A DNA stretch of 64,000 nucleotides from Oligoflexia bacterium (GTDB lineage: Bacteria; Bdellovibrionota; Bdellovibrionia; JABDDW01): the NCBI GenBank assembly GCA_034439615.1, contig JAWXAT010000050.1, positions 1 through 64,000 on the forward strand. Direction: 5' to 3'. The position numbers and the translations under genes are program-made. The notes beneath the pieces are model-generated. The model saw only the letters and a list, made by a program, of their open reading frames with translations. It searched no databases and was not told the DNA's origin. Positions 8,099 through 16,306 of this stretch are shown one piece after another; position 1 is the first letter of the stretch, and each line of letters starts with the position of its first letter.

Positions 8099-9061
8099 TC
8101 ATTGAACTTTAGTGATAGACGGTGGGCCATATAGGTTTTGTCCTACGAAACGACAAGAGTATGAATTAGTTGATGCTTGGCATTTTTCTAAAAAACTTAA
8201 AAATATTCCTAATTTTTGTTTAAACGCTTCACCCACTTGAAATTTGACAGTGAGATCATACTGATTTAGCTGAGAATAAACTTCTGTTCCTGATTTTAAT
8301 ACTTTCAAATCTATGCGCCCAGTTGCATTGGCGTATAAGTCGCCGCCAGGCTTGCCAATTATAAATTTTGAAATTTCATAAATACCTTTGTCCGCTTTAG
8401 ACTCAAAAATAATATCATTCAATATGAGTTTTGGTAAACTCAGCGGCCCCATCATTGTATTTACACTACTATCTGGCATTATAACTTTTGAGGCCTCAAG
8501 TTGAATTGTCCCGGAGGGTTGTTCGGTAAAATCAATATCAAAATTTGAATCAACACTTCCTGAAAGATCGCCTGTGAGTCGAATGGGCATTTGTGTGAGC
8601 TTTACGATTTCTGCCAAATTTAAGTTTTCTAATTCAATATTGAGTTTTTGTTTTGTTTTACCTGCTGCTGTTTTACCACTGCCGCGGGTTGAGAGGCTGA
8701 TGTCTCCACCAAGGAGTTCTTCAGCATAAATACTTACACCTGGTTTAAAAGTCAAAAGCCCTGCAACGTTAGGTGCAACTGAGAGTGATTTTGCAGTTAA
8801 CCGAGATGTAAATGCAGTTTCAACATTAACGTTTGTCAGCTCAAGCCCTGGTTGGGGAACAATGCTTAGATCTAAAGTGTCAAAATTAATAAAAATTTGA
8901 CCAGAAGTGAGTTCAGAAACTTTTGAAGCGACTAAATCACCTAAGTCATTAAATGGAAATAGAAGGTATAAAAAAAATATATACAAAAAACTCAGGAGCA
9001 TGATTTTACTTTTATGGTATCTAAAGATGCTCATAAAAGAATTTAAAACTTTTGAAATCAC
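8099..9061 (-). CDS. gspN: Type II secretion system protein N
   Basis: Last gene of the T2SS operon. One N-terminal membrane helix (about residues 18-37) is followed by LLFPFNDLGDLVASKVSELT, the usual GspN opening. The remainder is a periplasmic AsmA-like beta-rich domain of about 270 residues. GspN is an accessory component found in only some T2SS; its precise role is poorly known. Length 320 is slightly above typical. It starts 8 bases after gspM. A dyad with 8-bp arms (8094-8101 and 8113-8120) overlaps its end, but there is no U-run to call it a terminator. Confidence 0.82.
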   Translation of the reverse strand: MISKVLNSFMSIFRYHKSKIMLLSFLYIFFLYLLFPFNDLGDLVASKVSELTSGQIFINFDTLDLSIVPQPGLELTNVNVETAFTSRLTAKSLSVAPNVAGLLTFKPGVSIYAEELLGGDISLSTRGSGKTAAGKTKQKLNIELENLNLAEIVKLTQMPIRLTGDLSGSVDSNFDIDFTEQPSGTIQLEASKVIMPDSSVNTMMGPLSLPKLILNDIIFESKADKGIYEISKFIIGKPGGDLYANATGRIDLKVLKSGTEVYSQLNQYDLTVKFQVGEAFKQKLGIFLSFLEKCQASTNSYSCRFVGQNLYGPPSITKVQ

Positions 9062-9069
9062 GTAGCGTC

Positions 9070-9765
9070 CTATTCTTCTTGTTTATCTTCAGCAGGTGCT
9101 GATTTTGAATTTGAACCAGATTTTTTTAGTGCATCTGCTAGTGCACCACTCGAAAAGCCTGCAGCGATTTTAGGTGCAAAATTAATCACCTTAAAAGTTG
9201 TATAATAATAATGAGGATCCGCAGCATCGGCAGTTACTGAAAAGCTAGAAAGTTTAAGGCTCGGATCAGCATGTTCTAGTTCGTAGGCGATATCAATTGC
9301 TTGTCTAATAGTTAATTTAGAGATTTTGTACTGATAACCTCTTTGATTGGTTCCAAAGTAGGGTGATTCTGGAATTTCTTGCCCCAGTATTTGTTCAGGC
9401 AAAACACCGGCCCCCGCAATGCGCTGATCAAATTGACTTTTAAGAGCAGTGGGCGCTGGTGGAGAAGAAACATTTGGCGCACTTGCTAAGTCGCGTTCTA
9501 TACGAACAAGATCACGCAACAGCTGGCGTTTTTCTTCAAAACTTACGTTCAGATCATTTGCAGTCAAAAGATTTGAAAGAGGCCACCACATTATTATTAG
9601 AATAGAAAATGTCATTAAACTCCAAACACTGACTTTTTGAGCCATTGGTGGGAGTCCTTCAAATTTTTCTTTGATAGCGATAAACAACGCACTCTCTTGT
9701 TGTGCAGCCCATGCATTTTTTAATTGTTCTTTGAGATTCTCAAAAATATTTTTAAATGTTTCCAT
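9070..9765 (-). CDS. gspM: Type II secretion system protein M
   Basis: Inner-membrane platform protein that partners GspL. A cytoplasmic amphipathic start is followed by a membrane helix around residues 47-63 (VWSLMTFSILIIMWWPL), a coiled-coil stretch, then a ferredoxin-like periplasmic domain to about residue 205 and a charged Ser/Lys tail. GspM sequences diverge strongly; the identification rests on the helix/coil layout and the position between gspL and gspN, with a 1-base overlap with gspL. Confidence 0.75.
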   Translation of the reverse strand: METFKNIFENLKEQLKNAWAAQQESALFIAIKEKFEGLPPMAQKVSVWSLMTFSILIIMWWPLSNLLTANDLNVSFEEKRQLLRDLVRIERDLASAPNVSSPPAPTALKSQFDQRIAGAGVLPEQILGQEIPESPYFGTNQRGYQYKISKLTIRQAIDIAYELEHADPSLKLSSFSVTADAADPHYYYTTFKVINFAPKIAAGFSSGALADALKKSGSNSKSAPAEDKQEE

Positions 9766-11423
9766 TATTTCCCACCTTTATCACTTGATGGCACTCGTGT
9801 GAGATTCATGGTTAATAAAAATGGGAATTTTCCTGGAGCAGCTAACTGTGATTGTCCACTTGTAATATTATTAATTGATGGAATTTGTGTAAGATTTCTT
9901 TGTAGAGTGTCAAATTCTTGTTTTGAATTAACTATCCCTTCAAAAACGAGTTTGTCACCATCGACATTGAAATTTCTAACATCAAGTGTGATCACATTTT
10001 TTTGAGGCGCTGCTTGAGAAATAGATTTAACGATCTCAAGTGCTGAAACCATTTGGCTGAGTCTTACGACTTCTTTTTTGCTATCAATTTCTTCACTTTT
10101 TGCTTTGATAAAACGCTTAAGATTTTCTGGTTTGAGATCTCTGCCTGAAATATTAATAGATGGGTTTTTAGCCTGTGTTTTAAGTGCAGTCTCTACTGCG
10201 GCTAAATTATCTTCAATAAAACTCACCCGCATGGAGCTATACACAACAAAAGCTATAAATAGTGCTGCTCCAACAGAAGCTAATTCTTTATAGCGCTCCC
10301 ACAAGAATTTGAAATTTTGACTTCGTTTTGAAAAATCACCTTTACGAAAATTAATTGCAGGATTTTTAGGGCGCCTAACACCTTCAAGTGCAAGACCTAT
10401 GGCGATTGCTGAAGTTTTATCAGTGGATTCACTCACTGCAATATCACTGACGGCATTTTTGCCCAAATGGTTGTAAATATTTGCCGGTATTTCTAATTGT
10501 TGAGTAAGATAGGGGCCAAGATTTAAAAGACGACTCATTCCGCCCATTATATAAACGGATGTGAAATTCACATTCAAATCAGCTTTGATATCTACCATCG
10601 TGCGTTTAAGTTCGATGACCAAATTTGAAAGTGTAAGAGCTATGATATTACTAAAAGCTATTTGATCTTCAGTAGCACCTTCGTGACTGGTCAGAATAAA
10701 ACCTGTTTCTGAAACACCTTTAAGAGCTTCAAGGTACGGAAGCTGATAGGCGCGGCTCACAGCATTTGTGAGATCTTTTCCCCCAAAATATAATGCCCGA
10801 CTTGCAATGAGAGATTTTTCACGCATAACGTTCACAAGTGTTTTTGAATAACCAATGTGAATAATAATTTCGGCATTACTTACACCCACACTGGTATCGT
10901 GGGAAATAACTTGGGTAGGAGGAGACAAATAATCTTCAAAAAGATTTGAGAGAGCAGTCCCATCAAGACTAACCATGTCTGGGTCAAGACCCGCATCTTC
11001 ACATAGTGTTAAAACTTCTTGTAAATATTTTTTAGGCACAGCAATAGCTAAAACTTGTGATGACGCTTCTCTTTGCTGAATTATACGAAAATCAAAAACT
11101 GCATCAGCTTGTGAGAAGGGGATAACGTCTTCAAGCTCAAAGGGCAAACTTTGGTGAATTTTTTTACGATCAAGAAACGGAAACGTCAATATACGCTGAA
11201 CGCTATGTTCAGAGCCTAGGCTTACGATATAACGGTGAGTTGATTGATCATAAAGCCCTGCAATTTTTCGAAGAGCTTCAATTTTTTCAAGACGAAGGTC
11301 TTGACCTGGCTCGTGAGTTAGCGCAATTTCAAAAAAATCACGAACCCTGACTGTCTTTAGTGAGCTTTCAACTTCGGCAACTTTGATACTGAAACTGCCA
11401 ATGTCGATTCCGACTGTACGCAT
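9765..11423 (-). CDS. gspL: Type II secretion system protein L (PilM-like actin-fold plus PilN-like part)
   Basis: Links the GspE ATPase to the inner-membrane platform. The N-terminal half (residues 1 to about 350) is an actin-like domain opening with TVGIDIGSFSIKVAEVE, more like PilM of type IV pili than enterobacterial GspL. A membrane helix near 380-400 (LASVGAALFIAFVVYSSMRV) and a PilN-like periplasmic domain follow. At 552 residues it is longer than the ~400 typical of Gammaproteobacteria. The start ATG follows AAGGATCGC. It lies 15 bases after gspK. Confidence 0.85.
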   Translation of the reverse strand: MRTVGIDIGSFSIKVAEVESSLKTVRVRDFFEIALTHEPGQDLRLEKIEALRKIAGLYDQSTHRYIVSLGSEHSVQRILTFPFLDRKKIHQSLPFELEDVIPFSQADAVFDFRIIQQREASSQVLAIAVPKKYLQEVLTLCEDAGLDPDMVSLDGTALSNLFEDYLSPPTQVISHDTSVGVSNAEIIIHIGYSKTLVNVMREKSLIASRALYFGGKDLTNAVSRAYQLPYLEALKGVSETGFILTSHEGATEDQIAFSNIIALTLSNLVIELKRTMVDIKADLNVNFTSVYIMGGMSRLLNLGPYLTQQLEIPANIYNHLGKNAVSDIAVSESTDKTSAIAIGLALEGVRRPKNPAINFRKGDFSKRSQNFKFLWERYKELASVGAALFIAFVVYSSMRVSFIEDNLAAVETALKTQAKNPSINISGRDLKPENLKRFIKAKSEEIDSKKEVVRLSQMVSALEIVKSISQAAPQKNVITLDVRNFNVDGDKLVFEGIVNSKQEFDTLQRNLTQIPSINNITSGQSQLAAPGKFPFLLTMNLTRVPSSDKGGK

Positions 11424-11438
11424 GCGATCCTTGCTTAA

Positions 11439-12653
11439 TTAAAACTCCTGCCAGAATATAATCTGCGGAGGGCCAGAACTTCCTTGCTGACCTGGGCTTG
11501 GCGAGGGTGTTGGAGTCGGTGTTGCCCCAGCTCCTGTATTACCAGGTGATGGAGACGGAGTCGGTGTCGCCAATTGACTCGCAAGCCCTCCCTTTACTTT
11601 ATCAAAGTCGTAGACTATCGCAATGATTTCACGCTGCGCACGCCTATATATTCCTGTGGATTTGATTCGAAAGTTATATTCTGCGTCAAATATGAGCGGA
11701 ATAACTGGACTTTGATTGAAGGTTGCGGGAATTACACCCTTTGAAGAGAGAAAACTTTTGAGATCATCTTCACTTTGAAATGGTCCTCCAATTTGGGGAT
11801 CATTTCGTCTTCCAATAATTAATTTTGCACGTTCAGCATTTATTTGCGGATCAATACTCATTAATACTTCTTGAGAAGCAAGGTTTACATTGATGCCTTT
11901 TGTTCCATATACCGTCACTCGAGGGGCTATAATATTATAAAGCTCATCAGTGATTCCTTTAACCATGTGAAGTTCTGCTATTGTTTTTAGTGAACGATTT
12001 GCGGGTTTAATCGGAGGATCATTACTATTGTAACCCGATTGTTCATCACCACCACTGAGACCAACATTATCTTCGTCAATCCAATCGGCGATATTATTTA
12101 TAATCTCTTGTGGCCTGATATCGCGATTATCTTTCGCCCAGTCATCATCAGCTTCTAGACGATTTTTTAAAATTTGCACTAATTGAGCATTAACAGATTG
12201 TCTGAGTTTTTCTGAAGGGGAGCCAAGATCATTAATATCAATTTTTGCACCTTCGCCCTCAATACTTGTTGCAAATGCTCCGTCAATGTAACTTTTTTTA
12301 ATAGTACTTTGAATTTCATCTTTATCAAAAGTGCTGGCATCACCAGGGAGCATAGGTGGCCATGCAAAAGGAAACTGCCAAATCATATCAAGTTGTGATT
12401 TGTTTGCTCCAAGTTGTTCGCCATATTTAGCCATGACGGTTTTATAAACGCTAATTCTTAAAAGACTAAATTGAACGCCTGATTTTGCTAAATAATAGGC
12501 TCTTAACCTATCAACCTGAGATGCTCCAACTAAAAGTTCAACACGTGTACTGTAACTAATTTCAACGGCCAAAAAAGTCATGATCATGATGGAAAATAAG
12601 GTGATGAGCATTGCAATACCTTTTTGATTTTTAAGAGGTGCTTGCTTTTTCAT
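11439..12653 (-). CDS. gspK: Type II secretion minor pseudopilin K with Pro/Thr-rich tail
   Basis: GspK caps the pseudopilus tip and starts its assembly with GspI and GspJ. A short basic leader ends KNQKG, then IAMLITLFSIMIMTFLAVEI forms the pilin helix. The processed residue after Gly is Ile rather than the usual Phe, as is common for GspK-type proteins. The globular part contains the family-typical long insertion. The last ~45 residues are a low-complexity repeat of TPTPSPSPG units ending IIFWQEF, which is unusual. The start overlaps the gspJ stop by 4 bases. Confidence 0.87.
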   Translation of the reverse strand: MKKQAPLKNQKGIAMLITLFSIMIMTFLAVEISYSTRVELLVGASQVDRLRAYYLAKSGVQFSLLRISVYKTVMAKYGEQLGANKSQLDMIWQFPFAWPPMLPGDASTFDKDEIQSTIKKSYIDGAFATSIEGEGAKIDINDLGSPSEKLRQSVNAQLVQILKNRLEADDDWAKDNRDIRPQEIINNIADWIDEDNVGLSGGDEQSGYNSNDPPIKPANRSLKTIAELHMVKGITDELYNIIAPRVTVYGTKGINVNLASQEVLMSIDPQINAERAKLIIGRRNDPQIGGPFQSEDDLKSFLSSKGVIPATFNQSPVIPLIFDAEYNFRIKSTGIYRRAQREIIAIVYDFDKVKGGLASQLATPTPSPSPGNTGAGATPTPTPSPSPGQQGSSGPPQIIFWQEF

Positions 12654-13468
12654 GGCGTTGGTCCGGGTGGTGTGCCTGGAGATATTCCGGGGGAGGCTCC
12701 GGGACTTGCCTCAGTTTTTGTTCCAGGTGGTTCATTGTTGGGCATATGCACTGCCGCAACGGTTGAAAGTTTAAACTCTCTTTTGTCTTTGCCGACAGTG
12801 AGATTAATTTCTACAGCATTTGGAAATTTTCCTTGAGAACGACTCTCATCAGTGCCAGTGCTTTTCCATGTATCAACCCAATCTTTATTGTCGCCACCAA
12901 GATATTTAAATTTAAGACTCTTTATATCTTCAAGCAGTACGGTTTCTTTTCCACCTTTAGTGACGTCATCATCTAGTAATGTTGAAACACTTCTAACAAG
13001 TGCTTTTGTGGATTTTTGATCTTTCACTGATCTCACACTCTTGATGTAATAACCAATTTCGGCTTGATCACTTTCAGCGGCATTGGTGAGAGTTCGTTGA
13101 TGACTCAGTGTTGTTAGATAAAGTGAATCAGGAGCTCCAATAAATGAAGTTAATTTTTCAGTTGGGATAGCTGGGCCAACTTGTTGATTATTACCAAAGG
13201 GTGATTCTTTGCCTGCGGCTTTGGCATCTGCAATCATTTTTTTCTTAATCTCTTCAGAGATGTCATACCAATGAAATGCTTGGTTTACATCGCGCGTGAT
13301 AATCACTAGCGCATCTCGAACTGAAGAATATTCGTCTATGTCTTTTTCAATTTTTCCTTTAAATCGTGTGCTTCTTTGAATACTCATGGCGGTAAGAGTT
13401 GAGATGATTGATAGGATTACGACTGAAATTAATACTTCTAAAAGTGTAAAACCTTTTTTAGAAGCCAC
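12650..13468 (-). CDS. gspJ: Type II secretion minor pseudopilin J with Pro/Gly-rich tail
   Basis: Minor pseudopilin of the tip complex. The best start is the GTG at 13468, 7 bases behind AAAAGGAG; a TTG at 13492 would be upstream of that site. This gives a short leader ending SKKG, cut before FTLLEVLISVVILSIISTL. The globular domain runs to about residue 245. The final ~30 residues are a Pro/Gly/Ser repeat (ASPG, ISPG, TPPG units). It overlaps gspI by 11 bases and gspK by 4. Confidence 0.86.
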   Translation of the reverse strand: MASKKGFTLLEVLISVVILSIISTLTAMSIQRSTRFKGKIEKDIDEYSSVRDALVIITRDVNQAFHWYDISEEIKKKMIADAKAAGKESPFGNNQQVGPAIPTEKLTSFIGAPDSLYLTTLSHQRTLTNAAESDQAEIGYYIKSVRSVKDQKSTKALVRSVSTLLDDDVTKGGKETVLLEDIKSLKFKYLGGDNKDWVDTWKSTGTDESRSQGKFPNAVEINLTVGKDKREFKLSTVAAVHMPNNEPPGTKTEASPGASPGISPGTPPGPTP

Positions 13469-13946
13469 CGGGTAGCTCCTTTTTATAATCAATATATATT
13501 GTACTTAGGGAATGTCGTTGAACTTTTGTACCATGTGAATAAACAACGGTGATTTGTATTTCTCGAACCGCTTTTTCAAAATAATCAGTTAAAGTTTTAA
13601 TGACTAAAGTCATGAGTTCATTTTGATTTTCGCCATCTGCATTTTTTGGAAATAACGAGGGTACTGTGAAAGGTTTAGCTTTTATTTCCCACTTATAATC
13701 AGCATATTCACTTCCAAAATCACCGGTTTCTTCATCTTTGATGTCATCAACAGTCTTATCTTTTGTTTCGAGTTCAAATTCCACAGCTTTTTTTTGTAAA
13801 AGAAGTGCAATGGTACTATAGGTGCGACCCTTACGTACGGCAAGAAGGCTTCCGTTCCAGCTTTGATACAATATTACACTTGTTGTTGCTAAAAGCAGTA
13901 TCGACATCAAAACTTCAATAAGTGTAAAACCCTTTGAAGTCTTCAT
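13458..13946 (-). CDS. gspI: Type II secretion minor pseudopilin I
   Basis: Minor pseudopilin. Leader MKTSKG is cleaved before FTLIEVLMSILLLATTSVILY, with the invariant Glu at +5. The 162-residue length is ordinary for GspI. It overlaps gspH by 4 bases and gspJ by 11, consistent with coupled translation of the tip proteins. Confidence 0.86.
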   Translation of the reverse strand: MKTSKGFTLIEVLMSILLLATTSVILYQSWNGSLLAVRKGRTYSTIALLLQKKAVEFELETKDKTVDDIKDEETGDFGSEYADYKWEIKAKPFTVPSLFPKNADGENQNELMTLVIKTLTDYFEKAVREIQITVVYSHGTKVQRHSLSTIYIDYKKELPGGF

Positions 13947-14566
13947 TGTTGGATATCCTTAAGCTTCACATATTCATCGCGTATAGTTGTCTCAGCGGTT
14001 AATGGATTCACAATGAGTGACCATTTAAATTTGTCTCCACCATGAAGATGGATTACGGTTTTTTGCACGAGTCCTTGGGGGAAAAAATGAATATAGGCTT
14101 TTCCCTCTTTGATGGGGTTAATTGAAGTCTCTGTTTCTACATCTTCAAATTTCACCCCTGTTGGGAGTTTAATCGGTTTTTTTAAAACCTCTTGATCCAT
14201 AGAAAAAACAGTAGATTTTTTTCCATCATTATTCTTACGGCTAAAATTTTTATTTTCATCTTGTGAAACGATAAGTTGAGAGCCTGCCGCACTTTCAACA
14301 TAAAAGGTTGAGCCATGGGTTTCATCTCCAAAATCCATGACGAGTCTATAGGTTTTATTTTTAAGACGTGCGTAATGATGTAGTTCTTTATTGAGTACAA
14401 TAATTTTACGGGCGACCGTTTTGAATTGGCTGCCCGTTGATCTTCCAAGTTTTGGAATTCCGATTCCCACCACAAAAGCAATGATCGCAATGGCGATCAT
14501 TAACTCAATGAGGGTGAAGCCTTTTTGGGTTCTAGTCGTCGCTGGAGATATCGGTTTTAACTCCAT
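13943..14566 (-). CDS. gspH: Type II secretion minor pseudopilin H
   Basis: Minor pseudopilin that connects the tip to the GspG shaft. A 16-residue leader ending RTQKG precedes FTLIELMIAIAIIAFVVGIG. The frame is open to a GTG at 14590; the ATG at 14566 with AAGGCGGAG just ahead gives a more normal leader and is preferred. Either start lies inside the end of gspG, an overlap of 35 or 59 bases. The globular domain is somewhat longer than usual (about 207 residues in total). Confidence 0.83.
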   Translation of the reverse strand: MELKPISPATTRTQKGFTLIELMIAIAIIAFVVGIGIPKLGRSTGSQFKTVARKIIVLNKELHHYARLKNKTYRLVMDFGDETHGSTFYVESAAGSQLIVSQDENKNFSRKNNDGKKSTVFSMDQEVLKKPIKLPTGVKFEDVETETSINPIKEGKAYIHFFPQGLVQKTVIHLHGGDKFKWSLIVNPLTAETTIRDEYVKLKDIQQ

Positions 14567-14957
14567 CTCCGCCTTCTTGTCTGTCTGCACCTAATGATCT
14601 TAAGGTGTACTTGAGTCCATCGCTACTGGAATAAATAAGATCTCCACCCCAAGGGTCTTTGGGAGCTTTTTTAAGGTAAGGTTCTGGGCCCCAGTTTGAA
14701 CAGGTGCGCCCTCCAGGAGCTTGGAGAAGTGCGTTTATTCCTTGGCCGGAGTCGGGGTAAAATCCGCAATCGGTGTAAAATTGATCTAGAGATTTTCCAA
14801 CTTCGCTGATCAGAATTCTAGCTTGATTCACTTTTGCTTTAGCAAATTGTTTGGATACTTGTGACACGATGACCGTTGCCATACCAGCGATGATAGCAAG
14901 TACGATCATGATTTCGATGAGTGTCATACCGCGGTTATTTTTTAAGAACTTCTTCAT
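14532..14957 (-). CDS. gspG: Type II secretion major pseudopilin G
   Basis: Forms the pseudopilus shaft. Leader of 9 residues (MKKFLKNNRG) cut before MTLIEIMIVLAIIAGMATVI; the +1 residue is Met instead of the more frequent Phe, with Glu at +5 intact. The C-terminal signature is present: DCGFYPDSGQGINALLQ, then PYLKKAPKDPWGGDL, and LRSLGADRQEGGDGVKTD, which holds the calcium-loop residues. Length 141 is standard. A perfect AGGAGG precedes the ATG, the strongest site in the operon, fitting a highly expressed shaft protein. A 134-base gap separates it from gspF and may carry an internal promoter. Confidence 0.96.
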   Translation of the reverse strand: MKKFLKNNRGMTLIEIMIVLAIIAGMATVIVSQVSKQFAKAKVNQARILISEVGKSLDQFYTDCGFYPDSGQGINALLQAPGGRTCSNWGPEPYLKKAPKDPWGGDLIYSSSDGLKYTLRSLGADRQEGGDGVKTDISSDD

Positions 14958-15091
14958 AACAACTAGTCCTCCTGCAAAAGGTGTAAAACGAGATCCTAGT
15001 TTCTACTGACTTTATCGTCGGGTCAAGAGCATGCTTGGTAAAAACGCTATGCGCCGCATTAAGTAGGTGCGGTTGGAATTGTATTTGGAAG
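14958..15091 (-). promoter_or_regulatory. gspF-gspG gap, possible internal promoter
   Basis: This is the only sizeable gap inside the T2SS operon. On the minus strand TTGACC is followed 15-22 bases later by weak -10-like sequences (TAGAAA, TAGGAT), and the gap ends in the strong AGGAGG of gspG. Extra transcription of the major pseudopilin would make sense, but the -10 match is poor. Confidence 0.3.
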
Positions 15092-16306
15092 TTAAGCGAT
15101 CGTTGACATTTCTAAGATAGGAACAAGAATCGCAAATACGATAAAGCCAACAATTAAACCCATACTGATGAGCATGATGGGTTCAAGTAGGCTTGTGAGT
15201 CCGCTAATTGCGTTTTCTACTTGAAAATCATAGGCCTCAGAAACTTGGGCAAGCATGTTTTCTAGATCCCCTGTTTTTTCACCGATAGCGATCATGTGAA
15301 TTACTATGGGAGGAAATTCCCCTGATTTTCTTAAAGGGCCTGCAACACTTTCACCCTCGCTGACGTTATCGCGAGCTTCGTTGATAACTTTTTCAAAAAC
15401 TTTATTATCAACGACATTTTTAACAATATCAAAGGCGTTGAGCATGGGGACACCCCCCGCAAGCAATGTGCTGAGTGTTTTTGCAAATCGTGAAACAGCA
15501 ACCATGCGCATGAGTTTTCCGAATATAGGAATTTTCATCTTCATACCGTCCCAATGAGTGCGGCCAGTAGGGGATGATTTCCATTTAACAAACATAATGA
15601 TAGCGCCGATGATGCTCATGGTAAGTACATGCCAATATTCTGCGATGAAATTACTGACATCAATAAGAAGTACTGTGTACCAGGGAAGTGCTTTTTCCAT
15701 TTCTTCAAACACTTTTGTAATTTGCGGAATAACAAAAACAAAAATAACAATTAAAACTGCAAATCCAAAAAAACCCATAAGCATGGGGTACATCATTGCT
15801 GATCTTACTTTGTTTCGAAGTGAATTTTGTTTTTCTGTGAATTCAGCCAAACGAATTAAAATAAGATCAAGTGTGCCTGTGGCTTCGCCAGCTTCACACA
15901 TGGTGATGTATATTACCGGAAATATTTTCGGATACTTCCCAATAGCTCTGTGAAAGCTTGAACCCTCATTGACCATTTGTCTGATATCGCTGACAGCACC
16001 TTTTAAAACTTCGTTTTCAACTTGGTCAACAAGAGCTGCGAGTGCATCTACGAGCGGAATTTGTGCTTTTATAAGTGTAGCCAGTTGACGCGTCATCATG
16101 GCCATCTCAGCAACGTTTACACCACTGCCGATTCTAAAAGACGATGCGTTTTTCTTTGCCTCTTGAGCTTTTTTATCTTTGATATCGATGACGTAAATGC
16201 CATCTCGTTTGAGTTTTATTTTTGCACTTTTAATATTTTCAGCTTCAACATTACCCTTAATATTTTTGCCGGTTTTGTTGAGCCCTCGGTATTCAAATGC
16301 AGGCAT
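15092..16306 (-). CDS. gspF: Type II secretion inner-membrane platform protein F
   Basis: Polytopic platform protein at the centre of the T2SS that contacts GspE and GspL. It has the two tandem T2SSF domains, each beginning MTRQLATLIKAQIPLVDAL-like (residues ~70 and ~272), with three membrane segments near 170-195, 220-240 and 375-397. The motif GEKTGDLENML is typical. At 404 residues the length is standard. The start codon overlaps the gspE stop as TAATG. Confidence 0.95.
   Translation of the reverse strand: MPAFEYRGLNKTGKNIKGNVEAENIKSAKIKLKRDGIYVIDIKDKKAQEAKKNASSFRIGSGVNVAEMAMMTRQLATLIKAQIPLVDALAALVDQVENEVLKGAVSDIRQMVNEGSSFHRAIGKYPKIFPVIYITMCEAGEATGTLDLILIRLAEFTEKQNSLRNKVRSAMMYPMLMGFFGFAVLIVIFVFVIPQITKVFEEMEKALPWYTVLLIDVSNFIAEYWHVLTMSIIGAIIMFVKWKSSPTGRTHWDGMKMKIPIFGKLMRMVAVSRFAKTLSTLLAGGVPMLNAFDIVKNVVDNKVFEKVINEARDNVSEGESVAGPLRKSGEFPPIVIHMIAIGEKTGDLENMLAQVSEAYDFQVENAISGLTSLLEPIMLISMGLIVGFIVFAILVPILEMSTIA

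Noticed and set aside
8094-8120. Dyad GTCTATCA...TGATAGAC between fliL and gspN as a terminator
   Set aside because: Arms are only 8 bp, the loop is 11 bases and no U-run follows on either strand.
15558-15953. 131-codon frame opposite gspF
   Set aside because: Lies fully antisense to a clear platform-protein gene and has no motif or start signal.
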